Part shown: one piece after another, positions 8,536-18,200 of the stretch | Layout: every line of letters starts with the position of its first letter | Position numbering within the stretch: position 1 is the first letter of the stretch | Source: Saprospiraceae bacterium | Lineage (GTDB): Bacteria > Bacteroidota > Bacteroidia > Chitinophagales > Saprospiraceae | Direction of reading: 5' to 3' | NCBI GenBank assembly: GCA_019187365.1 | Contig: JABARE010000019.1 | Location: forward strand, 62,001 to 126,000 | Length of the DNA stretch: 64,000 nt | Notes under the pieces: generated by a model | The model's input: the letters and a program-made list of their open reading frames with translations, nothing else | What the model was told of the DNA's origin: nothing | Database searches by the model: none | Made by a program: the position numbers and the translations under genes

Positions 8536-9555
8536 ATGAGATCGACAGGGTTGATGATTGTTTTAATCGCATTTGCTGCACTGCATGGCTTAAGCCAGGC
8601 TACACAAGTAGCTGACAGCATTTACCATCTTGTCCGGCAGCATTCCATTTACTCAAGGACGGCCGACCGGACCAGCATTGATAGTCTTTATAAAAGCTGT
8701 ACCATCGAAGCCAGGTCACTTGACGACAGCCTGGGATGTGTGAACGCGGTTATGAATGATCTGGGAGACCCTGGTGCGAGCATCAGGCATGGGCAGATGG
8801 AATGGAAAGCGGACAGGCGGACAGGCCCTGCGGAGCAATGGTCGTATAAGATTTTACAAGAGAAGGCTGGCCAATACCGCAATCAATTGACAAAGATCCA
8901 CTTCCAACAAGGCTTTGTGTATTTGCGCATACCCTCCTTTGATCCGGGTGACTCAACCCAGCTGCTCGGTTTTGCACAAGCCTTGCGCGATTCAATCGTA
9001 CTGGTCAATCAGGCGTTGGTTAAAGGATATATCCTGGATCTCAGGTTGCTGGCTGAGGGAGACAAGCTTGCAGTATTGGCGGGTCTTGGACCCTTTCTTG
9101 GCGAGGGTCCCGCAATCAAGCGCATAGATGCCGATGGCCGCGTCGATGGCACGTGGCACATACGCGAAGGCAATTTATTGCTCGACAGCGTTGCGCTTTT
9201 CAGGCTCAGGGATTGGGATATGGCATCGGTCGCTGAAAAGCCCCTTGCAGTGCTCATTGGCCCTTACACATCGGGGCCCGGCTCAGTTGCCGCCATTGCC
9301 CTCAAGCGCAGGCCGCATACCTTGTTCGCAGGAAGTGCGACCAACAAGGGCAGTGCCCTGGTCACAACGCGATTTGAAAGGGATGGAGTGACGGCTGAAT
9401 TCACAACGCACAGCCTTGCCGATAAAGCCAATACCCTTTACCTGGAGCGCATCACGCCTGACGTATTGTCTAACCACCCCGATCAATTCGAGCGTCCTTT
9501 AGCGGACAGGAAGGTCCGTGCTGCAATAGAGTGGATGGCTCAGCATAGGCCTTAA
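8536..9555 (+). CDS. Exported S41-peptidase-like protein with a degenerate active site
   Basis: A 339-residue protein from the ATG (MRSTGLMIVLIAFAALHG); a GTG lies two codons before. A signal peptide is followed by an S41-type N-terminal helical region and a core with GYILDLR and VLIGPYTSGPGSVAAIALK, then RPHTLFAGSATNKG. In active S41 (tail-specific) proteases of this subgroup the corresponding segment reads like GPxTASSGEAVAIAF, with catalytic Ser and supporting Glu. Here those positions appear to be Gly and Ser. It is therefore probably an inactive, ligand-binding homologue in the periplasm. The alignment is by eye. It is a single gene upstream of the RND operon. Confidence 0.65.
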   Translation: MRSTGLMIVLIAFAALHGLSQATQVADSIYHLVRQHSIYSRTADRTSIDSLYKSCTIEARSLDDSLGCVNAVMNDLGDPGASIRHGQMEWKADRRTGPAEQWSYKILQEKAGQYRNQLTKIHFQQGFVYLRIPSFDPGDSTQLLGFAQALRDSIVLVNQALVKGYILDLRLLAEGDKLAVLAGLGPFLGEGPAIKRIDADGRVDGTWHIREGNLLLDSVALFRLRDWDMASVAEKPLAVLIGPYTSGPGSVAAIALKRRPHTLFAGSATNKGSALVTTRFERDGVTAEFTTHSLADKANTLYLERITPDVLSNHPDQFERPLADRKVRAAIEWMAQHRP

Positions 9556-9647
9556 CCGGCGCGGCAGATGCCTTGGGGCGAAAGCGGACAAACGGTTGTT
9601 CGCAACCTTCTCAGCCCAGTTCTGTTTTTTTATGAATTGTAAATTTC

Positions 9648-10718
9648 ATGCAGCGTTTAAATCCCCATTTTCCCGGTGCAGCGATCCTGGCTTGTATTTT
9701 TATGATCGCCACGGGATGCAAAAAAGACACCGCAAGTACATCAACCCCCGGTCAGGCCGGCAAGGGTTCCTCCCTTAAGGTTACCGCGTATATTTTGCAA
9801 AAACGCTCCCACATTCCCTCCATCTTTTCATCGGGGACCATCGTGGCGATTGATCAGGTCATGCTTTCACCGGAGTCCGGAGGAAAATTGGTGAAGCTTG
9901 ACATACCGGAAGGCAAGTGGGTTCAAAAAGGCCATTTAATTGCAAAGCTGAATGATTCCGAGCTACAGGCTCAGCTCCAAAAACTCCGGATACAGGAATC
10001 CCTCGCAACTGAAAAAGAGGAGCGGAAACGGCGGTTGCGGGAGAGCAACAGCATTGGCAAAGACGAATACGAGGACGCAAAATACCAGCTTGAAGTCATC
10101 CGTGCAGACATGGGGATCTTAAAAAGCCAGATCGATAAAACGGAAGTACATGCGCCGTTTGCCGGGCTTGTGGGATTGCGCGAATTCAGCCCGGGAGCCT
10201 ACGTTCAGGCAGGGACGCCCCTGGTCAGCCTGGTCGATCTCAAGGAACTTGCCGTAGAATTTTTCGTTCCCGAGCAACAAGGCATTCACGTCCGGCAGGG
10301 CCAGCGCGTTCGCTATCTCATGGATGGGATAACCGATACCCTCGAGGCAGTCGTGTATGCCACAGAGGCCAAGATAGACGACCATTCCCGCAGTTTAAAA
10401 GTGAGGGCCCGCGCCATAAACCCCGGAACGAAGCTAAGGCCTGGTGCCTATGCTCGCGTTTTCTATGCACCTGGCGACCTCCGGTCATCCATTTTTATAC
10501 CTACCGAAGCGTTGATTCCCGTATTAAAAGGATACAAAGTTTATCTCTACAAAGGGGGTAAGGCTGAGGAAGTCGTCGTGGAGACGGGTATCAGGAACGA
10601 GCGCGAATCTGAGATCCGGAGCGGGCTGCAAGCCGGTGACACCCTAATTGCCAGTGGCATTATGCGTCTGCGGCCCGGCATTTCCGTAAACATCGATTCT
10701 GTGCGCTTGTATGAGTAA
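9648..10718 (+). CDS. RND efflux periplasmic adaptor (membrane fusion lipoprotein)
   Basis: A 356-residue protein. The N-terminus ends in MIATGCKKD, a lipobox that would anchor it to the inner membrane. A biotinyl-lipoyl-like half (SGTIVAIDQVMLSPESGGKL), a short alpha hairpin, the second half (VHAPFAGLVGLREFSPGAYV) and a beta-barrel domain follow in the HlyD/AcrA order. It links the inner-membrane pump to the outer-membrane channel. Its stop overlaps the pump gene start by 8 bp, which argues for an adaptor-pump-channel operon. Confidence 0.93.
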   Translation: MQRLNPHFPGAAILACIFMIATGCKKDTASTSTPGQAGKGSSLKVTAYILQKRSHIPSIFSSGTIVAIDQVMLSPESGGKLVKLDIPEGKWVQKGHLIAKLNDSELQAQLQKLRIQESLATEKEERKRRLRESNSIGKDEYEDAKYQLEVIRADMGILKSQIDKTEVHAPFAGLVGLREFSPGAYVQAGTPLVSLVDLKELAVEFFVPEQQGIHVRQGQRVRYLMDGITDTLEAVVYATEAKIDDHSRSLKVRARAINPGTKLRPGAYARVFYAPGDLRSSIFIPTEALIPVLKGYKVYLYKGGKAEEVVVETGIRNERESEIRSGLQAGDTLIASGIMRLRPGISVNIDSVRLYE

Positions 10719-13700
10719 TTTCTCGCACATTTTTATCCGCCGGCCTGTGTTGGCCATTGTCGTTAACCTGGCCATATTGCTTTTCGGGGGAATCGGCTAC
10801 AGTTTCCTGGGTGTGCGGGAATACCCCTCGATCGATCCGCCCGTCATTACCGTTCGGACCAATTACGCGGGAGCTAATGCGGACATCGTGGAATCGCAGA
10901 TCACGGAACCCCTTGAAAAGGCCATCAACGGCATATCCGGTATTCGCTCCATCGCCTCTACCAGTGCACAGGGAAGCAGCTCCATACGGGTTGAATTCGA
11001 CCTGGCCATCGACATGGATGCAGCTGCCAACGACGTCCGCGATAAAGTTTCACAAGCGGTTCGTTCGCTGCCTCAGGATATCGATGGGATTCCCACGGTG
11101 AGCAAAGCGGACGCAAGCGCCGACGCCATCATTTCGATGACGGTCAGCAGCGACACCCGCAACCACCTTGAAATAACTGATTATGCGGAAAACGTTCTTG
11201 CGCAGAGGCTAATCACCATTCCCGGTGTGAGCACGGTGCAGATCTGGGGTCAGAAGCGATATTGCATGCGCCTTTGGATGGACCCCATGCGCATGGCGGC
11301 CTACAGGATCAGTCCACAAGAGGTACAGTCTGCCCTTCAGCGCGAAAATGTGGAATTGCCTTCGGGTAAGCTCGCGGGTGACCGTACAGAACTGAGCCTA
11401 AAAGCCCTTGGCAAATTGACGACGCCCGATGAATTTAACGACCTCGTAATCAAGACAATAGAAGGAAGGCAAATCCGCTTCCATGATATTGGTCACGCAG
11501 AACTAGGCCCCGAAAACGAGGAGAGCATATTGCGCGAAACCCTGGTACCGATGATTGGTCTGGCCATCGTGCCTCAGCCTGGGTCAAACTACATTGACAT
11601 CGCCGACGACTTTTACGACCGGATGAAGCAAATTGAAAAAGATCTTCCGGAGGATCTCAGTCTGAACATCGCCATGGACAATACCCGGTTTATCCGGCAA
11701 TCGGTAACGGAAGTTGCCGAGACCATCCTCATTGCGGTCATCCTGGTCGTTCTCATCATCTTTTTCTTTTTCAGAGACTGGCTGGTGGCCTTTCGGCCGC
11801 TGATCGATATACCCGTTTCGCTTGTTGGTGCATTCTTCATCATGTACCTTATGGACTATTCCGTCAACGTGCTAACCCTTTTGGCAATCGTACTCGCCAC
11901 CGGGCTGGTGGTTGACGACGGCATCGTGGTCACGGAAAACATCTTCAAAAAAGCAGAAAAGGGACTTTCTCCTATGCAGGCAGCATTTCAAGGTTCGAGT
12001 GAGATTTTCTTTGCGGTCATTGCAACCTCCCTGACGCTCGCCGTTGTATTTCTTCCGGTAATCTTTATGGAAGGCTTTGTTGGAAGGCTATTCAGAGAGT
12101 TTGGGATTGTACTTGCAGGGGCGGTCCTGATTTCAGCTTTTGTTTCGCTTACCCTGACGCCTATGCTCAATGCGCGCATGATCCGAAACCAGGGCAAGCA
12201 TACGCGTTTTTACGAGGCGACCGAGCCTTTTTTCCAGAGTATGGAATCCGGCTACCTCCGTGCACTGAGGTGGTTTATGCATCGGCGCTGGCTCGCTTTT
12301 CCTGTGATTGCAGTTTGTGTTGGCGGAATTTTCTGGTTTGGAAAAAAGCTTCCTTCCGAGTTGGCCCCCCTTGAAGACCGCAGCTGGCTAAGGCTAATAG
12401 CTACTGCACCTGAAGGTGTGTCCTACGAATACATGGACTTCTTCATGAAACAACTTGCCCAAACGATACACGATTCTGTTCCCGAAAAAGTTGTGTTGCT
12501 GTCCGTCACCGCTCCAGGGTTTACCGGCTCGGGGGCAGTAAACACGGGTTTTATGCGGCTGCGCTTAACCGAACCCGACGAAAGGACCCGCACGCAGCAA
12601 CAGATAGCCCAACAGCTCACGCGCATTACATCCGGCATGACGGAAGCGCGTGCATTTGTCGCACAGGAGCAGACCATTTCAACAGGAGGTGGCGGCCCGC
12701 GAGGCGGTTTACCCGTTGCTTTTGTGATTCAGGCTCCCAACTTCGAGCGCCTCGTCGAGGTGCTGCCAAAATTCGTCTCCGCGGCAAACCAGCATCCCGT
12801 ATTGCAAACGATCGATGTTGACCTCAAATTCAACCGACCGGAACTCAACATTGAAATTGATAAAGACAAGGCAGCGGATCTGCAGGTCTCCACGGAAACC
12901 ATCGCGCGGACACTCCAGCTGAATTTCAGCGGACAACGCTTTGGATATTTTACGATGAATGGCAAACAATACCAGGTCATCGGGCAGGTCGATCGCGCCA
13001 ACCGCGATGCCCCCGAGGATGTCATGAGGCTCTATGTAAGCAACGATCAGGGCGTTCCCGTTCCCCTTGAAAACCTCGTGCGCCTGGTCGAGCAAAGCAG
13101 TCCACCCCAACTTTACCATTACAACAGGTACATGTCCGCCACCGTCTCAGCAGGACTGAACCCAGGATACACGATCAAAGATGGAATCGACGCCATGCGT
13201 TCTATTGCATCGGAAACCTTGGATGATCGTTTTTCGACGGCGCTCACGGGCGCTTCGCGGGATTATGAGGAGAGTTCCTCCAATGCATGGTTCGCACTCA
13301 TCCTTGCGCTGGTGCTGATCTACCTTGTGCTGGCTGCACAGTTCGAAAGCTTCCGCGATCCTGTCGTGATCATGATGACCGTGCCGCTGGCGGTTGCGGG
13401 AGCCTTGTTTTCCTTGTCGGCGTTTGATCAGACGATCAACATATTCAGCCAGATCGGCATCATCATGCTCATCGGACTGGTAACGAAAAACGGGATCCTA
13501 ATCGTCGAGTTTGCCAATCAATTGCAACGAAAAGGAGCAAGCTTCCGGGACGCAATAGTCGAAGCGTCGGCGCTGCGGCTCCGCCCCATTTTGATGACCA
13601 GCCTCGCCACCTCACTCGGTGCACTTCCGATCGCGCTGGCCTTGGGTGCAGGCTCTGCCAGCCGCAAGGGCATGGGTGTCGTTGTTGTCGGTGGCGTTTT

Positions 13701-13785
13701 ATTCTCCCTGGTGCTAACGCTTTTTGTCATTCCAGCCATGTATTCATACCTTTCATCATCCAAGAAAGCACATGCGTCGGATTAA
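10711..13785 (+). CDS. RND multidrug efflux pump, HAE1/AcrB family
   Basis: A 1024-residue pump of the full AcrB length: twelve membrane helices and two large periplasmic loops. The proton-relay residues are present: paired Asp in TM4 (GLVVDDGIVVTENI) and Lys in TM10 (IGLVTKNGILIVEFAN). The VVDD pair marks it as a hydrophobe exporter (HAE1) rather than a metal pump; compare the CzcA-type gene at 57.8 kb. It exports lipophilic drugs, bile-like compounds or lipids, driven by the proton gradient; the actual substrate is unknown. It overlaps the adaptor gene before it and the TolC-like gene after it. Confidence 0.95.
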   Translation: MSNFSHIFIRRPVLAIVVNLAILLFGGIGYSFLGVREYPSIDPPVITVRTNYAGANADIVESQITEPLEKAINGISGIRSIASTSAQGSSSIRVEFDLAIDMDAAANDVRDKVSQAVRSLPQDIDGIPTVSKADASADAIISMTVSSDTRNHLEITDYAENVLAQRLITIPGVSTVQIWGQKRYCMRLWMDPMRMAAYRISPQEVQSALQRENVELPSGKLAGDRTELSLKALGKLTTPDEFNDLVIKTIEGRQIRFHDIGHAELGPENEESILRETLVPMIGLAIVPQPGSNYIDIADDFYDRMKQIEKDLPEDLSLNIAMDNTRFIRQSVTEVAETILIAVILVVLIIFFFFRDWLVAFRPLIDIPVSLVGAFFIMYLMDYSVNVLTLLAIVLATGLVVDDGIVVTENIFKKAEKGLSPMQAAFQGSSEIFFAVIATSLTLAVVFLPVIFMEGFVGRLFREFGIVLAGAVLISAFVSLTLTPMLNARMIRNQGKHTRFYEATEPFFQSMESGYLRALRWFMHRRWLAFPVIAVCVGGIFWFGKKLPSELAPLEDRSWLRLIATAPEGVSYEYMDFFMKQLAQTIHDSVPEKVVLLSVTAPGFTGSGAVNTGFMRLRLTEPDERTRTQQQIAQQLTRITSGMTEARAFVAQEQTISTGGGGPRGGLPVAFVIQAPNFERLVEVLPKFVSAANQHPVLQTIDVDLKFNRPELNIEIDKDKAADLQVSTETIARTLQLNFSGQRFGYFTMNGKQYQVIGQVDRANRDAPEDVMRLYVSNDQGVPVPLENLVRLVEQSSPPQLYHYNRYMSATVSAGLNPGYTIKDGIDAMRSIASETLDDRFSTALTGASRDYEESSSNAWFALILALVLIYLVLAAQFESFRDPVVIMMTVPLAVAGALFSLSAFDQTINIFSQIGIIMLIGLVTKNGILIVEFANQLQRKGASFRDAIVEASALRLRPILMTSLATSLGALPIALALGAGSASRKGMGVVVVGGVLFSLVLTLFVIPAMYSYLSSSKKAHASD

Positions 13786-15076
13786 TGTATTCCTGCTTGC
13801 GGGATTTCTGGTAGGAGTCAGTCTCCATGGACAGGACACCCTGCGTCTGGAAGATGCCATAGCCATTGGACTGAAGCAAAATTTTTCGATTGCCATTGCG
13901 CAGCAGGATGTTGCCATTGCAACGAACAATTACACGCGCGGCAATGCCGGAATGCTCCCTTCCATAAGCCTGTCCGGCTCCCTGGGCAAGGCAGAATCTT
14001 CAACGCATCAGGAATTCGTGACGGGCAATGTCGTCGACAAAACGGGGGCTGCTTCAACCCAGTACAACGCGGCGGTGGATTTGAACTGGACGCTGTTTGA
14101 TGGGGGAAAAATGTTTTCAAGCTACCAGAAACTGGCCGTTTACAAGGACATGGGCCTTCAACAGCTCAGGCTTGAGGTCGAAACGGCCGTAGCTTCTATT
14201 TCTACGCAATATCATTGGGTCGCCCAACAGGAATTATTGTTGCGCTCATACGAACAACTGTTAGCTTCACTGCAACAATACGCGCAATGGATGCAGACCG
14301 TTTTTGACGCTGGACAAATCCGCAAAAGTGATATGCTGCTGGCAACTTTGGAGGTCAACCGCCAAAAAGCCAATGTGCTCCGTCAACGGGAAGTTCTGGA
14401 ATCGGCCAAACGGCAATTCAATCAATTGCTGGCAAGGGATCCGCTGACGCCTTTCGCGATCCCGGAGCTTTCCACCCTTCCCGGAACCTTGCCTAAGACG
14501 TACGACCGCTCGGTTATACTGAGCAACAATCTGCGATTGCAGTGGCTCGAATCGGAAAAACGAGCGATTGCGCTCGAATTGGCCGAGTGGAAAGCAGAAC
14601 GCTATCCAAAGCTTCAACTGAGTGCGGGATACAGCTACAACAAAACCGATAACCAGGCCGGCTTTCTGTTGTTCAATCGCAACCATGGGTGGAACGCCCA
14701 ACTGGGTGCACAGTGGAATCTATTTGACGGAAACCGCCTTCGCAGGGAAATCGCCAATGCCCGCATCCGCATTCTTCAATCCAACATCCGCTATACCGGG
14801 ACGAAGTTGGAGACAGAGCTACAAATCGAAGAAGCTTGGGCCGCTTACAGGCTGGCGATTGAGCTGCATCGCCTGGAAACCGAAAATCTGGGAATTGCGC
14901 GCCAACATTATGATCTTACCATGCAAAACTACCGCGATGGGGCTTCGCTGTTTCTGGAAGTCAAGGAAGCGCAGCGCCAACAGGAACAGGCTCACCAGTC
15001 CCTGCTCAGTCAGTGGTACGAGGCCAAACGCGCAGAAATTGAATTTCAGCGGCTAAACGGCGAGTTGGTTCGATGA
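13772..15076 (+). CDS. TolC-family outer-membrane efflux channel
   Basis: A 434-residue protein from an ATG inside the pump's last codons (MRRINVFLLAGFLVGVSLHG, signal peptide). It carries two outer-membrane efflux protein repeats. Each opens with the usual alpha-helical pattern (LRLEDAIAIGLKQN, then LQLSAGYSYN and WNLFDGNRLRREIANA). It forms the exit duct for the adaptor and pump encoded just before it; the start overlaps the pump gene by 14 bp. Another in-frame start further upstream would add a non-signal-like extension and is not favoured. Confidence 0.93.
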   Translation: MRRINVFLLAGFLVGVSLHGQDTLRLEDAIAIGLKQNFSIAIAQQDVAIATNNYTRGNAGMLPSISLSGSLGKAESSTHQEFVTGNVVDKTGAASTQYNAAVDLNWTLFDGGKMFSSYQKLAVYKDMGLQQLRLEVETAVASISTQYHWVAQQELLLRSYEQLLASLQQYAQWMQTVFDAGQIRKSDMLLATLEVNRQKANVLRQREVLESAKRQFNQLLARDPLTPFAIPELSTLPGTLPKTYDRSVILSNNLRLQWLESEKRAIALELAEWKAERYPKLQLSAGYSYNKTDNQAGFLLFNRNHGWNAQLGAQWNLFDGNRLRREIANARIRILQSNIRYTGTKLETELQIEEAWAAYRLAIELHRLETENLGIARQHYDLTMQNYRDGASLFLEVKEAQRQQEQAHQSLLSQWYEAKRAEIEFQRLNGELVR

Positions 15077-15238
15077 GGCGAGGCCTGTCTTCCCAGCTGC
15101 ATTCGCGATCAGGGAAATACTTACCGTATCCCCAGGCATAAGCTGAACCTCCCATTTGCAGGCCCTGGAAGTACTTCCGGCGATTGCTTCCGCTCGAAAA
15201 TGTAATTCTGGCTTCACGGGAAGCACATTCAGGATGAT

Positions 15239-15246
15239 TACCTTTG
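15239..15246 (+). promoter_or_regulatory. -7 promoter element of the first giant secreted protein
   Basis: TACCTTTG, an exact TAnnTTTG match 26 bp before the GTG start. It would give a leader of about 19 nt, which supports the GTG as the real start. Confidence 0.5.
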
Positions 15247-15271
15247 GGGCAAATCCGAAAACAGTCGCCTT

Positions 15272-18200
15272 GTGAAATTCCGCATTGCCCTTTTTTTGTT
15301 ATCCTTTTTTCCCGGGATCCGGGCGATCGGGCAGTGTCCGGAGATCTCACAAACCTCGTCAATCCCAAACTGCATCCCCGAATGCAATGGATGCAGTGGC
15401 GAAAAGATCACCATTCAACTCACGGGAGGCGACCTGCCAAACAACGGCAAGATTGACTACTACGCGGACAAAAACCCCGGGTTCAATCCGCGCGCTGGTC
15501 AGGGCACAAAGATTGGAAGCGCAAACATTACCACCAACAATCCGAATTGCAGGATCTGTCCGCAACTCATCGGATTTATGATCGACGCCTGTGGCACGGA
15601 AGCGGCTAATGAATTTCTGATCATGTGGACCGGTAGCGGATTCAATACAGCAAATTTCAATTTTGATTTTGCCCCACAGAATAATACCGGAGGAGCCCAG
15701 AATGCGGACATCGGTCCCGGTGGGTGCTCGATTGCCAGCGGGCCAGCCGGACTGGTTGGAGGGTGCAGCGCCACCCCGGTGGGTACCAATTTCAACCTCC
15801 CGCCCAATGCCATCTGGATCGTATTCACCAGTTCCACTGCCTCGACGAATTACGATTTCAGCGCCATTTGCGGATTAAGTTGCAAGATCTACGTCTCGGC
15901 AAGCACCTGTGCCAGGACCATAGGAGCCTTTTCCAACTGGGATGCCAGTCCGGGGTCCCGTACCCAGGTCATGACCATTACGTCTTGTGGTTGCTCAACT
16001 TCAGCGACCTACGACATCCCGGGCAGTCTGACGGGAAATGGTGATTTTTGGGCCGAAGGGAGCATAGTAAACAACGGTTGTGCCGTTCCATCTCTGAGTA
16101 CACCCAACTATACCGCTGCGGTGAGCGTCATCGAGCCTTTTCAGTACACCATCCCCCAAAGCTGGTGCGGTATGGATTACGAAATTGTCGGCATACCCAA
16201 TCCGGGACCAGATCCCGTCTGCTGTATGGATATCGAAACCGAGCGCATGTTGGTGCGCGTGCGTTGTCCTGTAGCAAACTCTGCATTGCTTGAAGCCTGT
16301 GAAACCATCTTTGGTCTTGCCGCTTTTGACCTGGAAAATGCAGATGCGGACGTTCTCCTGGGTGGGCAAGGCCTGGTAGAATATTTCCGCGACATGGCGG
16401 GGACACAGAAGATCCTCTCCCCATTTACTTCAGGCAATGCAACGATTTATGCCCGCGTCGTCGACGGCAACTGCAAGTCAGCGCTTGTTTCGGTTCAGCT
16501 CAAAGTAAACCTTCTTCCCGTTGCGCGCCGGACTTCTGCCCGGGAGTGTGACGACGGTTCGGGGTCGGCGAGTTTTGATCTTAGCAAGTTGACGGGCACC
16601 ATTAAAAACGGAAATAACGGGGCCATTGTCCGCTTCTATTCTGATGCCGGTACCATGCAGGAGATCGGCTCACCAATTTACACCAGCAGTACGACGATTT
16701 ATGCCACCCTGGACGACGGCAAGTGCATTTCCAAGCCCGTGGCGATTGACCTCACTGTGCTGGCCAAACCCTTGGCCGACACAGCGCGAGCAACTGCCTG
16801 TGCCGGCCCAGATGGCAAAGGATGGTTTTTGTTGGACGATCTGAAAGCCCGGATCAGCAAAAACCAGTCGGGAACAACCGTTGACTTTTACGAAGACGAC
16901 TTGCAGCTCAAAAGGATCACCCCACCCTACCAAACTTCTGGAGACACCATTTTTGCTGTCGTATCAGACGGAACCTGCCAATCGGACCCCACCCAGGTTA
17001 TCTTAAAAGTTATTGACCTCAATCAGGTACTGCTCCTGTCGGACCGTTCCTGCGCAGATGAGCATGGGAAGGCCATTTTTGGATTGGGAAGTGCAAGCCG
17101 TTACCTCCAACAAGGCGACACGAGCGTCCGAGTAAGATGGTATGGCGACAGTCTGCGAATGGATTCCCTGACCCTGCCCGTTGCGATTTCCGGAAAAGAT
17201 ACGCTCTATGCATTTCTCACGAAGGACAGTTGTATGTCGCACCCCATTCCTGTCATTCTGGAAGCTGTTTTGCGACCTGTGGCAAGCCCCGCTTTTGTCC
17301 GCATCTGCGGAGATGTCGACGGCAGGGCACAAATCGACCTCAATAGCCTGGATCAGCAAATTCATGGCGGCAGTGGCAAGTCCGTGCGCTATGCTTTCGA
17401 CAGCGCGATGACGATGCTGGCCGGACCACTCTACGAAGGAGGGTCCGACACTCTTTTTGCGGTTGTCCTCGACGACCCATGCAATTCGTTGCCGGCGCGC
17501 ATATACATTGAGATTCTGCCCACCCCACATTTTACCTATCCGTACGATAGCATCCATTGCGGTGCATATTGGTTGTTGCCCGACTTCAGGGGAGACCATC
17601 TCGGTCCGGGGGCCTATTACTCGGATGCAACCGGGAACCGAATGATTCCAGGCGACAGCCTGTTCACCAGCCGGTGGGTCTTTTTGAACGATCCCAACCC
17701 GGATTGTCCCGTTGTGGATAGCTTTTACATTGATCTGTTGCGGCAGCCGGATGCTGGCGAGGACGTCGATGCCACGGTTTGCGCTGGCATAGCCGTTAAC
17801 CTGTTTGACCGCCTGGTCGATGGTGACCGCAACGGTTATTTCATCGATCTCGACGGATCCGGTGCGCTAACCGACAGTTTGGTGGAGACCCTTGGCCGGG
17901 AAGGTAACTCCTACCGGTTTGCATACGTGGTACCTGGAAATTCTTATTGCCCTGCAGACACCTCGATCCTGCGCCTTCAGATTGCAGCGCGACTTACGGC
18001 AGGCATTGACAATTCGTTCGTCACGTGTGAGCAGCAGGCAACCGACCTCAGCCTGCTGCTTCAGATGGCTGACCCCGGAGGTCGCTTCGAGGATCCCAAA
18101 GCAACAGGGGCACTTCAAGGCTCCCTATGGAACGCTGCATCTTCGGGACCCGGAGCATTTGACGTATGGTACATCGTCGGCGATGGGGCTTTGTGTCCCC

